Below, piece by piece: positions 44,570 through 56,175 of a DNA stretch of 64,000 nt. Position 1 is the first letter of the stretch; every line of letters begins with the position of its first letter. Location: NCBI RefSeq assembly GCF_000321225.1, contig NW_004450480.1, forward strand, positions 1,396,261 to 1,460,260, in the 5' to 3' direction. This DNA is from Odobenus rosmarus divergens (Eukaryota; Chordata; Mammalia; Carnivora; Odobenidae). A program made the position numbers and the translations under genes. A model generated the notes under the pieces. The model made no database searches. It was given only the letters and a program-made list of their open reading frames with translations, and was not told where the DNA came from.

Positions 44570-45110
44570 GTGTTGGACAGCCATTACGTGCAATGCATTG
44601 TCTTGAGGGCTGTGTGGAAGGATGTTGAATAAGGCACAGATCTGCTACCAAGAAACTTAAACTCCATCATGGGTGGGGTGGGATGGGAGAGATGGAGCAT
44701 AGATACATGAAAACTCCCATAAAATGGAGGCTCTTTCGAGTGATATCAGATCTAAGAAAGACCCCAAATAAAGATTAATTAGATTCAAAGGCGAGAGAGA
44801 GAGAGAGCTCATCTGATGGCAGAGCCTAAGAAAGCCTTCACGGAGCAAGACTGAACTAGGCTTGAACCACTGGGATTAGGCATGTAGAAATGGGGCTGTG
44901 AGGTGTGGACTGAGGTGCAAACGTATTAAAGGGAGGGAAACTCAGAGAAAAGACATGATAGGAAAAGGAGTTATGTGTCATAAATTGGGAATAGTTTCAG
45001 TTTGGCTGGAGTACAGATTTCATGCAGGGATTTGGTTGACAATAACCTTGGAAAGAAAGTTGGAAATTACCTTAAGAGCCAGTGGAAAGAGATTATAAAA
45101 AGAAGGTAAG
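44570..45110 (-). mobile_element. L2 LINE, reverse, diverged
   Basis: ATTACGTGCAATGCATTGTC, ACCAAGAAACTTAAACTCCA, a GA-run, GAAAGCCTTCACGGAGCAAG and ACTGAACTAGGCTTGAACCA correspond to reverse L2 3' sequence. Right end is approximate. Confidence 0.5.
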
Positions 45111-46589
45111 TTTGTCGTAGGAACTAATAGGAAATAAGGTTGGGGAGAAGGAGGATTCCCTGTAGTGCTGTCTGAGAGGTGACTCTGTCTTATAAATTGC
45201 AAAGAAGGTATAATCCAGAGTAGTGGAAATTTTTAACTAGGAAGCATTCGAATTTATGCCTCTTACATGGAAGGCATCCAGCAATGTGTTAGGTGACACG
45301 GGAGGGATAAACTTGCTACATCTTCCTAGATGATCAGTTTCATTCAGTCATAGTTTCACTCCACACTATATAATTTAAAGCCTTTAAAAATATATTAGAA
45401 ACAATTATATTTATCCTTAAATTTAATTTATACAGTAATTAACACTAGTCTAAAATCAGTCAGAGGTACCATTTTAGATTTAAATGTGTTTTCCTCTTGT
45501 TTTTTAAACTTTAATGTTTACTAACGCTGGTTATGTTAGACTGTTTTAATTAAGAGCTCCTTTTCATTTAAAAAAGTATAGATATACATAAAGAATTTTT
45601 TTTTAAAAAAAGCATGCTAATCCCTCACTGTTAATCATACACACGGGATGCCTGACTGTTCAAGCTACGTGGCTTTAATAGGACCAAGGCACCCTAGTGG
45701 CAGCCTAGTAAATTGCAGGCATAGGGACAAGAGGGAAGTAACCTTCTGAGTAGTGCATGGGAAAAGCTAAGTTTATGGAGGCAACACAAATACTACAGAC
45801 AGGCTCAGCCAGTATCAAGCCTGCCATAGTTTGCCTATGTTTTTCCTGATTGTAACTTCTCCCCTGCTATCATATTTTCATACTCCAGATCTATTGTACA
45901 TCTGCTTATATTCTGTGGCCCTTTGGAGGCATTAGGATAACCATTAGGATATCTAAGATTTTTAAGCCCATTAGAACCAATTTTTGCCCCACTGGAACAT
46001 TATTTCCCATGGATGACACATGATCTAGAGTTTTCCAGCCTCTTCCTCTCTGGGGTGAGATCTTGTCCTCACACTCTTGTGGCTACTCTAAACTGGAACA
46101 CCTGGAGCCACCATCCTATCAAACAGAGACTTGTCAGAGAGGCACTTCTTGTGATGCCTGCTATTGAGACCCAGAAGAGGTCCCTTTACTAAATGCTGAT
46201 ATTAACACAAGTCTTCCTGTATCACCAAAGTAATTAATCCTGTTGATTGATTGACCTTTTAGTCATTCACCTAGACTAGACTAATCACCATTCTCAGGGT
46301 TCCCCTTTTCTTTTTATAGTCGTTGCCCTGAGGTCCCAACTGCATGGAGCCTGCTTTTGTCTAGTTACAGCATGTCCTTGAATTCTCCCTGCTAAAGTGG
46401 GCCAACAGCAGATCCAGAGGTGCTTAAAGCTGCATTCCCATCCCCCTCCATCCCATTTATAAATGGTAATGGGATGACATACAGGAGAAGAGCTTGATCT
46501 TCTATGCCCTACAGCTTCCGTTCCTCTTCTCTTTCCCCGAAATCCAGACTCTAACTAGCAGGACTGTGTGTGTCCTCTTGGGTTCTTTC
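45111..46589. other. Noncoding, unassigned
   Basis: No gene. AT-rich 45360-45620; 46030-46440 resembles old repeat sequence but was not assigned. Confidence 0.45.
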
Positions 46590-46750
46590 CCACACTTAAT
46601 GTTCACAATAGTTCTGTAAGGCATTTATCAAGAACATCCCCAAATTACAGGCGATGAAAAGGTCACACAGCTAATAAATGTTGGATCCAGCCCTTGAACT
46701 CAGGGATCTCTGGCTCTAAAACCAGTGCTCTTATCTTATACTGTCTTTGA
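46590..46750 (-). mobile_element. MIR SINE fragment, reverse
   Basis: GTTCACAATAGTTCTGTAAG, CCCAAATTACAGGCGATGAA, AAGGTCACACAGCTAATAAA, CCAGCCCTTGAACTCAGGGA and AAAACCAGTGCTCTTATCTT. Confidence 0.75.
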
Positions 46751-46839
46751 GAGGTCCGCCAAAGCCTTTCTAAATGGAAGTAATAGATTATTCTTTCCTC
46801 TCTCCTATTTCTAGACAGATCCCTATATTTATTTTTTCA

Positions 46840-47010
46840 TGTAGTCATTCACTCCGCAGCTATGTATTGAACAACCACTATCTGATAGGAACTTCGCAAG
46901 TTATTAGAGATACTATAATGAAAAGCACCATTTCTGTTTTCAAGGGGCTCACAGTTTATGAAGGAGATGGACCAGTGAATAGGTATCTGTAACTGTGTCT
47001 GGCACAATAA
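46840..47010 (-). mobile_element. L2 LINE 3' fragment, reverse
   Basis: TAGTCATTCACTCCGCAGCT, AACAACCACTATCTGATAGG, GTTTTCAAGGGGCTCACAGT and GAGATGGACCAGTGAATAGG. Confidence 0.65.
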
Positions 47011-47118
47011 TGATAGTGAGAGCTACATGGTGCTGTAGGAGAAGCACCAAACCCAGTCTGGCTTGTGGTGTGGAAATGGTGAAACATCCAGAAAACTTTG
47101 TGTTGGAGAATCATCCCA

Positions 47119-47194
47119 TTCATTGATTCTCTTCCTCCTCATGCATGAAGACTTTAATCAATTTAAACCTACTTAAATAATACTGTTTTATAAC
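47119..47194 (+). repeat. Long inverted repeat, left arm (76 bases)
   Basis: The arm runs from TTCATTGATTCTCTTCCTCC to ATACTGTTTTATAAC and is the reverse complement of 48550-48625 with one mismatch (75 of 76). Similarity stops sharply at both edges. No target-site duplication or poly(A) accompanies it. See findings. Confidence 0.95.
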
Positions 47195-48549
47195 ATATAA
47201 TCATGCCATTATGTGTTTCTTTGTCTTTCTTTCTACTCCTCTACTCTGTAAGATACTCAAGGGCTAAAACCGTCTCTTCCATATTCAATTTTCCAACACC
47301 AGCTATAGTTCGGTACTTTGTCAATGCTGGACCAATGTTTGCTGTCCCGGGGCCCAGTGTGTTTCCCTTGCTATTTGCCATAAGCCCTTTTGTCCCCAGG
47401 AATAATGTCTTTGGGTTCTTCTGGTTTGAAGACACAGTAGCCAATTTGATATAACTTAAGTGAAAATGGGTGATTTATTATAAGAATACAGGGGTGTATC
47501 ATGGAAATCAAGTGTAGAATACAGCTGATCTATAGAAGAAAACTACAATCAGAAATAGAAAAAAATGTCAGAATTCTCTGCTGAAATTTTCATTCTTTTT
47601 TCTCTTGCAGAATGACTATATTCTACTCTCTCTCCATGGCATAAAATATGGCTGCCTGACACCTCCCAGGTTTAGTTACTTTAGGTTCAGTCACATGAAA
47701 AGACTAACTCAGCTCTCTCAGTCTCAATTCTAAGTTCCCTGAAGAGAGAATCATATTGGCCCATCTTGGGTCAGTAAGATATGGCTGTTGAGGACCCCTT
47801 CTTGTGGGGTTGGGAGGAGTTGGGAAAAAGGTGGTGAAAAGCAGGAGCCTCTCCCTGGACATAGGAAATTAGTAAACTTCTAAGAAGAAACCATTCTTTG
47901 ATGAAATGTAAGACCCTTCTGAAGCCATTTTCTCACAATGATCCTGGTTTTCCTGAAGGACTCTGCTCCTCATTTGATCAAAGTAATGTCCCTTGGTTTA
48001 ACCCCTTTGATAAATGATGATTTTCACCAAGAATAGTGTGCTATATTGATCTTGGACCTTCGCATAATGTTATGTGTGTGTGTGGCAGGGTGGAGGGGGA
48101 CTTCTAGCTTTTCTAATACATGGAACAGAGCTAATGGAGGTACTTTCTGACCCCTCATGAGAACACATGGATAGGCTAGGTAGAATAAATGATAAAAACA
48201 ATTTTTAAAAACAATTAATAGCTGAGTTAAAAAGAAAGGGAAATATCCAGGAATCAAGGACTTATAAACAGAAGAAATCATGTCCAGAGTGGTTTAAGAC
48301 ATGAGACTGAACTCTTAACGCTGATATGGGAGCTTAATACACAGCTTAGACCACTTTTCAGACCAAATAAGGAGTATCGTGGAGTTGTTTCCATAACTCG
48401 TGGTACATAGACAGAACTTCTACAGAAAAATATCTCAGCTCAAGATGTATTCACAAAAAAAATTAAAAATCACACAGGGAAATGACCCATTATTAGAGAG
48501 AATCAGCTGACTCTACAAACATAGTGATTGATGCCAAAATGACCTTGAG
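47195..48549. other. Spacer between the inverted repeat arms
   Basis: 1355 bases, no gene. 47220-47430 looks like forward L2 (CTCTGTAAGATACTCAAGGG). 47640-47800 resembles an old unassigned repeat (CATATTGGCCCATCTTGGGT). A short (GT)n run lies at about 48072-48083. No transposase-like frame is present, so an autonomous DNA transposon is not supported. Confidence 0.6.
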
Positions 48550-48625
48550 GTTATAAAACAGTATGATTTAAGTAGGTTTAAATTGATTAAAGTCTTCATG
48601 CATGAGGAGGAAGAGAATCAATGAA
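48550..48625 (-). repeat. Long inverted repeat, right arm (76 bases)
   Basis: Begins GTTATAAAACAGTATGATTT and ends GAGAATCAATGAA; pairs with 47119-47194. The single mismatch lies in the AAATMATAC word. The surrounding sequence is purine-rich and unassigned. Confidence 0.95.
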
Positions 48626-49738
48626 AGAACAGACAATTTTGATTTCAAAAAATTTCTCTGTAACAGGAGTTACAGAAATAAGAAATATGGTCATAAATTA
48701 AACCTCAGTGAATAAGTCAAATAGCAGATTAGATATATGGGGGAAGGGGAGTTAGAGAGAGAGATCTAAAGAAATAATTCCAATCACTGTCCAGAAGGAT
48801 AAAGTAATTGGAAAATAAAGAAGTCACATTAAAAGGTATTCAAGATAGAATGAGAAGATCCAAGAAATTTACTGGATTTTCTGGAAAGAAAGAATTTAAT
48901 GAATAGGAGAAAAACTATATTATGGTTGCTAATTTTAAGTACTGATAGAAGATATAAATGTTCAGATTGAAGAGGTATATTGAATCCTAAGCAGGGTAAA
49001 CAAACAAACAAAATGACCATCTAGAAACGCTGTAAATAAATTGTAGAACACCAAAGATAAAGTGAAAACTTTAAACACAACTAGGGAGAAAAGATAGATT
49101 TCCTCCAAAGGAGCAGGAATTCCACTAAGAGTAGAAATCTCATAAGTAGTAGCCGGTGTGAGAAGACAATAAAAATCTGCGACATGGGGAGAGAAATAAC
49201 TATCAGTCCAAGTTGGGCACCCAGCTCATCTACTATTCAGGAGCATCTTCTCTCATAGAAGCTTGCTAAAATGGTCACAGGAGGATGGGGTTTAGGAAGA
49301 GGGGAACAGAAGCCCAGGACAGAAAGAGTGGGTTGGAAGAAACACTGGTGGTCCTAGATATTGGAAATTATGTGAGTCAGCCTGAAAGGATATTGATAGG
49401 AGGGAAAAGACTAATATGGTAGAGGGTGAAAAACCAAGCAGAGTTGCAATATTCTACCAGGGAACATGACGGACCAGAATTCAAGAGCTCTTGGGTACAC
49501 CTAAAATGCTTCTCTATATTGTTAAGAAAATGCAGTAAAAATTTAAGTTTAAGAAGTTGTTTTGTTTTGTTTTGGTCGGGGAGGAGCAAGAGAAAGGCAA
49601 AGGGAAAGCATGGCAAATAGGTTACTCTTTGTAAAATGAAGAGGCAGAAATAAATCCAAATATTTTAATATCTACAGTTAATTAAAATGAATAAATTTGC
49701 CATTTGACAGTCTGATAGTTACATCGGTTTTAAAAAAG
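48626..49738. other. Noncoding purine-rich sequence
   Basis: No gene. A-rich/G-rich on the plus strand over about 48.6-49.6 kb, which may reflect old LINE coding sequence, but no conserved frame is visible. Confidence 0.45.
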
Positions 49739-49748
49739 TTCCAGTTAA

Positions 49749-49787
<39 letters not shown>

Positions 49788-49796
49788 ATCCAGTTA
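49739..49796. repeat. (AAAT)n microsatellite with short flanking duplication
   Basis: About ten uninterrupted AAAT units at 49747-49788, flanked by TCCAGTTA at 49740-49747 and 49789-49796. The flanking copy suggests a tail-only retroposon insertion rather than plain slippage. See findings. Confidence 0.9.
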
Positions 49797-50663
49797 TATA
49801 CTCTTTCAAAAGACAGACCTTAAATATAAAGGCACCTACTACGATAGTGGACTTGGGTTCTTTTTAATCTCTTGACAACCCTAATGAAGTCACTAAAACT
49901 CCTTTCTCGTGATAGATGAGAAAACTCACATGTACCTATTCTGGGGTGTTGAGTGCCTTCCATGAATAAGAAGTAACAGCAATCAAACATAGCCGGATGT
50001 AGGATTCCAAGTATTTTAATGCTTTATAACATCAAATTGAGGAACTGCTGATCCGTGTTTGCCACAGGATTAGTTTTCACAGATGGCTGAGAATAAAGCA
50101 TATGAAAGGACATATATGTCTTCTTTTAGAACAAAATGGACACATCTAACAGCATATGGTATAGTTATTTTAATTATGAAGTTTTGCCACACCATAATTA
50201 ATGATACAATAGAAATTCAAAAGGCATGGAAGCATTAATTAGCTGTGATAATGCTATGACATAAAGCTCTTGTTTTCTGGTTTTTCCGAAATCCATTTTT
50301 CCATGTTATTAGGCTGTTGATATTTTGATCATGCACATAGTTCTTAAAAGCCAGAGTAGATAATAGGCCAGGTTATATTCATGTAACTGCACACAAACCA
50401 AATTTATAATTATATAAAATCCGCATATAGACAGAGACAAATTTGGGTGGCTTTGGAAAATGTAGGTAATCAAATCTCACTACATATTTACCTGAACACA
50501 TCTATATTTACATTCCACTCCACCACTGATTCAAATAATGAAGGGAGAGCTGGCCTTAAGGGATCCGATCTGGCACATTCATAAATAAAAAGTGACGCGT
50601 ACAAGTTGATCCCCTGCTAGGATTTTGAAAGTCAGATATGGCACGCTGATACACTGAAACAGG
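49797..50663. other. Noncoding, AT-rich
   Basis: No gene or assigned repeat. Repeat-poor 50090-50560 may be weakly conserved. Confidence 0.45.
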
Positions 50664-51023
50664 TGTTAAGGGCTGAATGTTTCTATTCCCTCAAATTCAT
50701 ATGTTGAAGTTCTAACCCCCAGTGTGATGGCATTTGGAGGTGAGGCCTTTGGAGAGGAATTATGTTTAGGTGAGGTAGTGAGCTTGGAGTCCCTATGATG
50801 GGATCAGTGTCCTTGGGGTCCAGAGCTTTCTCTTTCTTTGCCTGGTGAGTGTGTAGTGGGAAGGCAGTCATTTGCAAGCCGGGATAGAAGATCCTCACCA
50901 GGATCTGAATCTGCTAGTGCCTTGATCTTGGACTTACAGATTCCAGAACTGTAAGAAATAAATGTGTGTTGTTTAAGCCACTTGGTATATGGTATTTTGT
51001 TTCAGCAGCCTGAGCTGACAACA
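50664..51023 (+). mobile_element. MaLR (MST/MLT1-type) solo LTR, forward
   Basis: TGTTAAGGGCTGAATG start, then ATTCATATGTTGAAGTTCTA, CCCCAGTGTGATGGCATTTG, GTGAGGCCTTTGGAGAGGAA, GTGCCTTGATCTTGGACTTA, GAACTGTAAGAAATAAATGT, ending CAGCCTGAGCTGACAACA. A solo long terminal repeat of about 360 bases including an AATAAA signal; no internal region. Confidence 0.85.
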
Positions 51024-52006
51024 GGGCTCCCTGATGAGGTTGGAATTAACAAGTGGATCAAACTGGAGGTGCCAGTTCATTCACCTCTGTTGTTATGCCC
51101 ACCCGAGGGGCATGTGGGAAGGGAGATTGAACCTTGAGTAGCCTGTAGACCATGTGAGCCTAAATCTCTGATGTGTGCTAGTCTACTTGTATGTGTTCAT
51201 AATAAGAATATTTAAAACCAAACCTTACTTTACATTTTGTTGAACATTACAATGAATGCGTTACCCTGTGTTTCTTGCCTTAATGGGCTCTCAGGAGGAA
51301 TTGATGAGACATCCAGTTGCTGTACTCTTAGCTAATGTTCCTTTTGGCCTCATGTAGAAAATACCAGGCATTTTTTTTTTCCTCCAACAAAACCTCTTTG
51401 TAAATAGACTAAAATATAAATAAAAATTAAAAGGGAAGAAGTCACACATAAGTTGTTTATGCAAATGGGCATCAAAACACATGAATCAAAGCCATTCTGA
51501 GTAACTTTTCTATTTACTGTATTTGTGAAGAGACTCATTTGAGCAAAAGTGGGTAGAGGTCCTAGAGTTTCACATACAGTGCTTATATTTTTGTGCTTCT
51601 TGCTGACTCTGTTTAGTCCATGTTCATTCATATCTCTGGACCCAACAGCGAATTCGGGGAAAAGCAGAATTTTTCACAAATCAGGACATTGGGAAGAAAG
51701 TTTTAAGGAAACATCTTTGACAGAGGCCAAGTAAAGATGAAGAACACTGAATTTCTGTGATAAAATATGTTCCATAGTGATTCAAGCATAATATGAAGTT
51801 CAGAGTATTTGCTACATCTAAAGATATTAATTATTTTAGTGGAGGTTTTCTTTTCTTGTTGAAAAATATTTTTTTCTAATTTTAATATTTTCAGTGTTTT
51901 AAAATAATGTACACTCAGAAAAGTGCAATTAAATTACACATCTTAACAAATAATTTAAAGTCTAATATCTATGTAAGTATTATGTCAATTTTTTAGTGGA
52001 GGTTTT
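51024..52006. other. Noncoding, unassigned
   Basis: No gene. A T-run lies at about 51371-51380; no further structure assigned. Confidence 0.45.
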
Positions 52007-52380
52007 AAATCACAATGTGAGCACTGTGAATTGTGTAGGACTGATGAATCATAGACCTGTACCTCTGAAACAAATCATACATTATATGTTAAAAAAAAAA
52101 AAGAAGATAGTAGGAAGGGAAAAATGAAGGGGGGGAAATCGGAGGGAGAGATGAACCATGAGAGACTATGGACTCTGAAAAACAAACAGGGTTCTAGAGG
52201 GGAGGGGTGTGGGGGGATGTGTTAGCCTGGTGATAGGTAATAAAGAGGGCACGTTCTGCATGGAGCACTGGGTGTTATAAGCAAACAATGAGTCATGGAA
52301 TACTACATCAAAAACTAATGATGTAATATATGGTGATTAACATAACATAATAAAATAAAATTAAAAAAAAATCACAATGT
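52007..52380 (+). mobile_element. 5'-truncated carnivore L1 3' end with target-site duplication
   Basis: The insert is 52019-52368, flanked by exact AAATCACAATGT (52007-52018 and 52369-52380). It shows the carnivore L1 3' UTR: AAACAAATCATACATTATAT, an internal A-run, GAACCATGAGAGACTATGGA, GAGCACTGGGTGTTATAAGC, ACTAATGATGTAATATATGG, then an AAAATAAAATT-type tail. About 350 of roughly 6000 bases remain, so it is dead on arrival. Confidence 0.93.
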
Positions 52381-52724
52381 AAGTTCTGTTTAAGCTATAG
52401 CTTCCTTTAGGGTTGGCGTTGGCCAGTCTTATAGGTGGTGCCTTATATTCATGTTTGATGAGCATTTTTTATAGTAACTCACAATAATCTTGTCGTATCA
52501 GAGAAATTTGTGCCAATATTTCCCTAGAGATAGGGAAAGAGAAAGCAGTAAAGAACAAGACCATTGCAAATCATACAGAATATGATGGAATCAAATATAT
52601 AGCCCTGGATTTGAAAGATACTAAATTTACATCAGGTATTTATTTCAGTTGGCCTAGGTAGACTTTGACAGGATTGCAAAAGATGCCTATTACTTCTGGT
52701 CATTCATTATAATAATTCACTATT
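52381..52724. other. Noncoding, unassigned
   Basis: No gene or repeat assigned. Confidence 0.5.
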
Positions 52725-52980
52725 CATTAGCTCATGTTCATTAAGTGCTTGCTCTATGCTGGGTACTGGTGTGAGCATTTCAGATGTGTTTGTCTCCTTT
52801 AATCATCTCAATAACCCCTGAGATAGCTACTGTTACTATTTCTCCACTTCTAAAAGAAAGGAAACCGAAGTTTAGAGATGGGAAGTTAAATCTTGCTGAT
52901 ATTTAGTCAAGACAGAATCTGAACCCATGTCTCTTGGACCCTAAGGACCATGCGTATAATCGCTGTGTTAGGTCTACCCA
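52725..52980 (-). mobile_element. MIR SINE, reverse
   Basis: TTCATTAAGTGCTTGCTCTA, TGCTGGGTACTGGTGTGAGC, TCTCAATAACCCCTGAGATA, AAAGGAAACCGAAGTTTAGA and AATCTGAACCCATGTCTCTT. Confidence 0.75.
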
Positions 52981-53691
52981 GATATCCTCAGTAAAGAGCA
53001 TTTCAAAAAGAGTTGTAAAATAAACGTTAATGTTACACAGATTCTTCATGAATAATTTCGTGAAAAAGATCCTTTCTCCGATAGTCATGTATTAATACAT
53101 ACTTAAATATATATTAAGTATGTAAATTAAATTAAGCTAGTGAACTTCAAGCATCCATATCTGGTCTAGAGAGGTAGTGCTGAGGGACGCTGATTAAGGC
53201 AAAATGTGGATTCCATTTCTTGCGTTTTGTCATTAAAGTATTTGCCATTGTAATGAACCCAAAGCACTCTATAAAATGGAATGAGTGGAATTAATAGATG
53301 GAGGCAGTTATAAGGGATTTCTCATTCCAGCCTGGAACAATGTCTAGAGACGCTGGAAATAATTCACTTAATCTCATCCTAATGTAGTTTCCCACTGAAG
53401 TGGATAAACAAATGCTTTCCTTAAACAAGATTTGAAACAAACAAAAAAGACCCACCCACTTACAATAATATTCAGCTGAAACCACTCAATCTGACACGTG
53501 CCTTCAAATTTCCCACAGCGTTGTCATCTCAAACATGTTGGCTCGGGTTTGTGAGATAAACTGGTGATATTCAGTGTACGAAAAGTTCAGATTCTTGTGT
53601 TATTGAACTCAAGAACACTGCCCATAAGTCCCGTGAAAGTTTGGACCATACTCTAGAATTCTGAATGCAGAGACTTCCGGTTACGAGTTTC
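52981..53691. other. Noncoding with one palindrome
   Basis: No gene. The hairpin at 53096-53124 is listed separately; 53200-53600 is repeat-poor. Confidence 0.5.
53096..53124. repeat. Perfect AT-rich hairpin
   Basis: TACATACTTAA and TTAAGTATGTA form an 11-base perfect stem around a 7-base ATATATA loop. Confidence 0.9.
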
Positions 53692-53920
53692 ACGGTGAGA
53701 GTTTATTTTTATTTTATTTTTTTATTTATTCATTTGAGAAACAGAGATACACACAGAGAGAGAGAGCATGAGCAGGGGAAAAGGGAGAGGGAGAAGCCGG
53801 CTTCCCGCTGAGCAGGGAGCCCAATGTGGGGCTCGATCTCAGGACCCTGGGATCCTGACTTGAGCCGAAGGCAGACGCTTAACCAACTGAACCACCCAGG
53901 CGCCCCCAGTGTAAGAGTTG
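53692..53920 (-). mobile_element. CAN-SINE, reverse
   Basis: The element spans about 53704-53907. The flanks (CGGTGAGAGTT and CAGTGTAAGAGTT) are a diverged duplication. Tail reads TTTTATTTATTCATTTGAGA; head ACCACCCAGGCGCCCC. Confidence 0.93.
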
Positions 53921-54099
53921 TGCCCACACCTCATAATGAAGTTAAATTTGTGACACCCTCTTCAATTTGAAGGCAGAAAGATTAATAAACGTAACCAAAT
54001 TAATGGCAGAGAAAGAAGGGCGAGGAGATAGATGATAAGCACTCTAATGTTTATCTGAGCACAAATATTGGAGATCACTACACAGGGAGTAGAACAAAA

Positions 54100-55130
54100 T
54101 GGCTTAAGTGAATGACTTGGTTTCAAGTTCTATGAGCAGGGCGATGCTTCTCTTTTTTAAAGGAAATTGTCTGCATTGCCCTTTTTTCATTGTGTCATGT
54201 TTTATTTTGATTTAAAATATTTTCTGGGATTCTATAGTTTTGCTGTCTTCTCTGTCTGCACTTTCCAATAAATGATCTATTTATTTACATGAGAGGCAAG
54301 TTTTGCTAATGCAAAGACAACATGCAAGACTTTTTCCTGCCAATTTTCTAATGAAAACCAAAGACAGTTTTTTTTTTATTTTGTCATAAGTTTCATTTGC
54401 TTAAAATGAAAAATGTATTCTTAAACCGAAATAAAAAAAATATCATATTATCAGTATTTCTGGCAGCAAGTGAATGAATACTTTTTCTGAATAGATCCCT
54501 CTGAATGGCCACTCTATGACTACGGTGTTTTGTTAGAAAAGTATATTAAAAAGTAGAAACAGCAACCTGAATGAAGAAAAGGGATAGAAACAAAGTATAA
54601 AATATGTAATCTTTTAAAAGAAACTTATCAAGGAGAATCTTAGTGAAACTTTAAATGGGAGAGTCACACAATCCCAAAGCTTTCCCATTTCCTATTCAAT
54701 AAATAATTTACTTTTTAGATGAGATTCACTAACATTATTGCAGAATAACTGTAATTGGAAATTATTAAAGCTCTATCTTTATTGCATTTTAAAATCTGCG
54801 CATTTGGTGTTTGACCAGGTCTGCCTCATCATTAGCAGTTTTGAGGGAAAAGCAAAATCTCTGTCTCCTGAAGAATAAAGAGCAAAAACCTTAATTGCTT
54901 TCTTGTTTCCCACAAAGATGCTAATCTGATGAACTGAATGTCAGGAATAATAAGACAAAATGATGGTGTACACCCTGCAAAGAGAAAATAAAACATCTTT
55001 TTATGTAAACTGTCACCAGAACCTCAAGGAAACTCTTTGCTCTTTTCCTGCCCTGATTTTGAACTGCTTCATTAAAAGTAATTTTGTTTTTCAGGAGGAT
55101 AACACCCACATTATTCTATAAAAATAATTT
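54100..55130. promoter_or_regulatory. Possible conserved noncoding element
   Basis: About 1 kb without repeats, AT-rich, with words such as TTTGCTAATGCAAAGACAAC (octamer-like), GTAATTGGAAATTATTAAAG, CATCATTAGCAG and ACCTTAATTGC. The texture is that of a developmental enhancer in a gene desert. Not verifiable here. Confidence 0.3.
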
Positions 55131-56019
55131 TAAGAGAAATCTTCAATTAAGAGGTTATTGTTGCCTGAAAGATTTTTCCATAGTTGGTTGGTAGCTGAAA
55201 ATGTGATCTTCCCAAGTTTGAATGGAAATATGACATTCATAATAGTTTAAAATAGATAAGTGTCTTGTCTGTTTGAAATGCCAATGAACTTGGTATTATT
55301 TATCAGATCCTTTGAAAATGTTGGAATTTTCAGAGGACAGAATTTTCAAAAGGGAGAGAAATTAATCATCAATTCTTCCTGCCTTCAGTTGGTTGAAAAG
55401 TTAAATTAGAGAGATGGATAAAGCCCTTGTTCGGTGCAGTATTTTGAAAATAAACGAGACATCATGGACTCAAGGTACAGCCCTCCCCTGCCTGCACATC
55501 TTCCTTTTGGTTCATTTTGGATGGAAAACCTGTAAAACTCATCCCACCGGCCATCAGACTCCCGCCCAGTACTTGTCTTACCTAAATTTGGGTACTTGCT
55601 TGGTCCACTCTGCAATGTGATAAATGTTTAGATACATAAATACATATAAACCACTTAGAAGGGGAATTTCAAATTCTTAATTTAAAAAAAAAATCCCAAA
55701 TTACTTAATAATTTGTCCTCTGGAGAGTACCATAGAGGGGTTTCTGTTGACTTAAGATGCCACTTAAAATCCTCCCCACCCCCCTTTCAAACTCTCTTCT
55801 GGGAAACAAGTGATCTTCAGAAACACTCATCATAAAGGGTTCCAGGTCAAATAATTCTGTGGAATTCTCAAGATTGAGTTATATTTGTGATGTAAAAGAT
55901 ACCTCAGTGTATATGAAAGGCTCTGAGAAGCTCTGCATTCTGTTCAGCAATCTGTTCTACATTGTCTAGTGTAGAATGAATTGCTCAGTGCAGCACTTTC
56001 CAAACTTAGTTATGGACCC
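55131..56019. other. Noncoding, unassigned
   Basis: No gene. A-run near 55682. Confidence 0.5.
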
Positions 56020-56175
56020 CTCTTTTATTCCCATCTAGACAATCCTCGTGAGGTAGATACCTTCCTGTTTACAGATGAAGAAACAGGCTCAGGGAAGTTA
56101 ACTAACCTGCCTGTGGTAGTTCAGCTCTTGAACGATACAGCTAAGATTTGAAGCCTCCAAGCCTTCTATCTTATC
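56020..56175 (-). mobile_element. MIR SINE fragment, reverse
   Basis: GACAATCCTCGTGAGGTAGA, TTTACAGATGAAGAAACAGG, CTCAGGGAAGTTAACTAACC and AAGATTTGAAGCCTCCAAGC. Confidence 0.75.

Noticed and set aside
47203..47454. A frame containing YFVNAGPMF, which recalls the SDR NNAG motif
   Set aside because: The sequence around it reads as an L2 fragment, the rest of the frame has no SDR features and there are no splice sites in suitable positions.
47195..48549. Inverted repeat interpreted as a DNA transposon with terminal repeats
   Set aside because: No target-site duplication at the outer edges (CCCA versus AGAA), no transposase frame, and the spacer contains unrelated old repeats.
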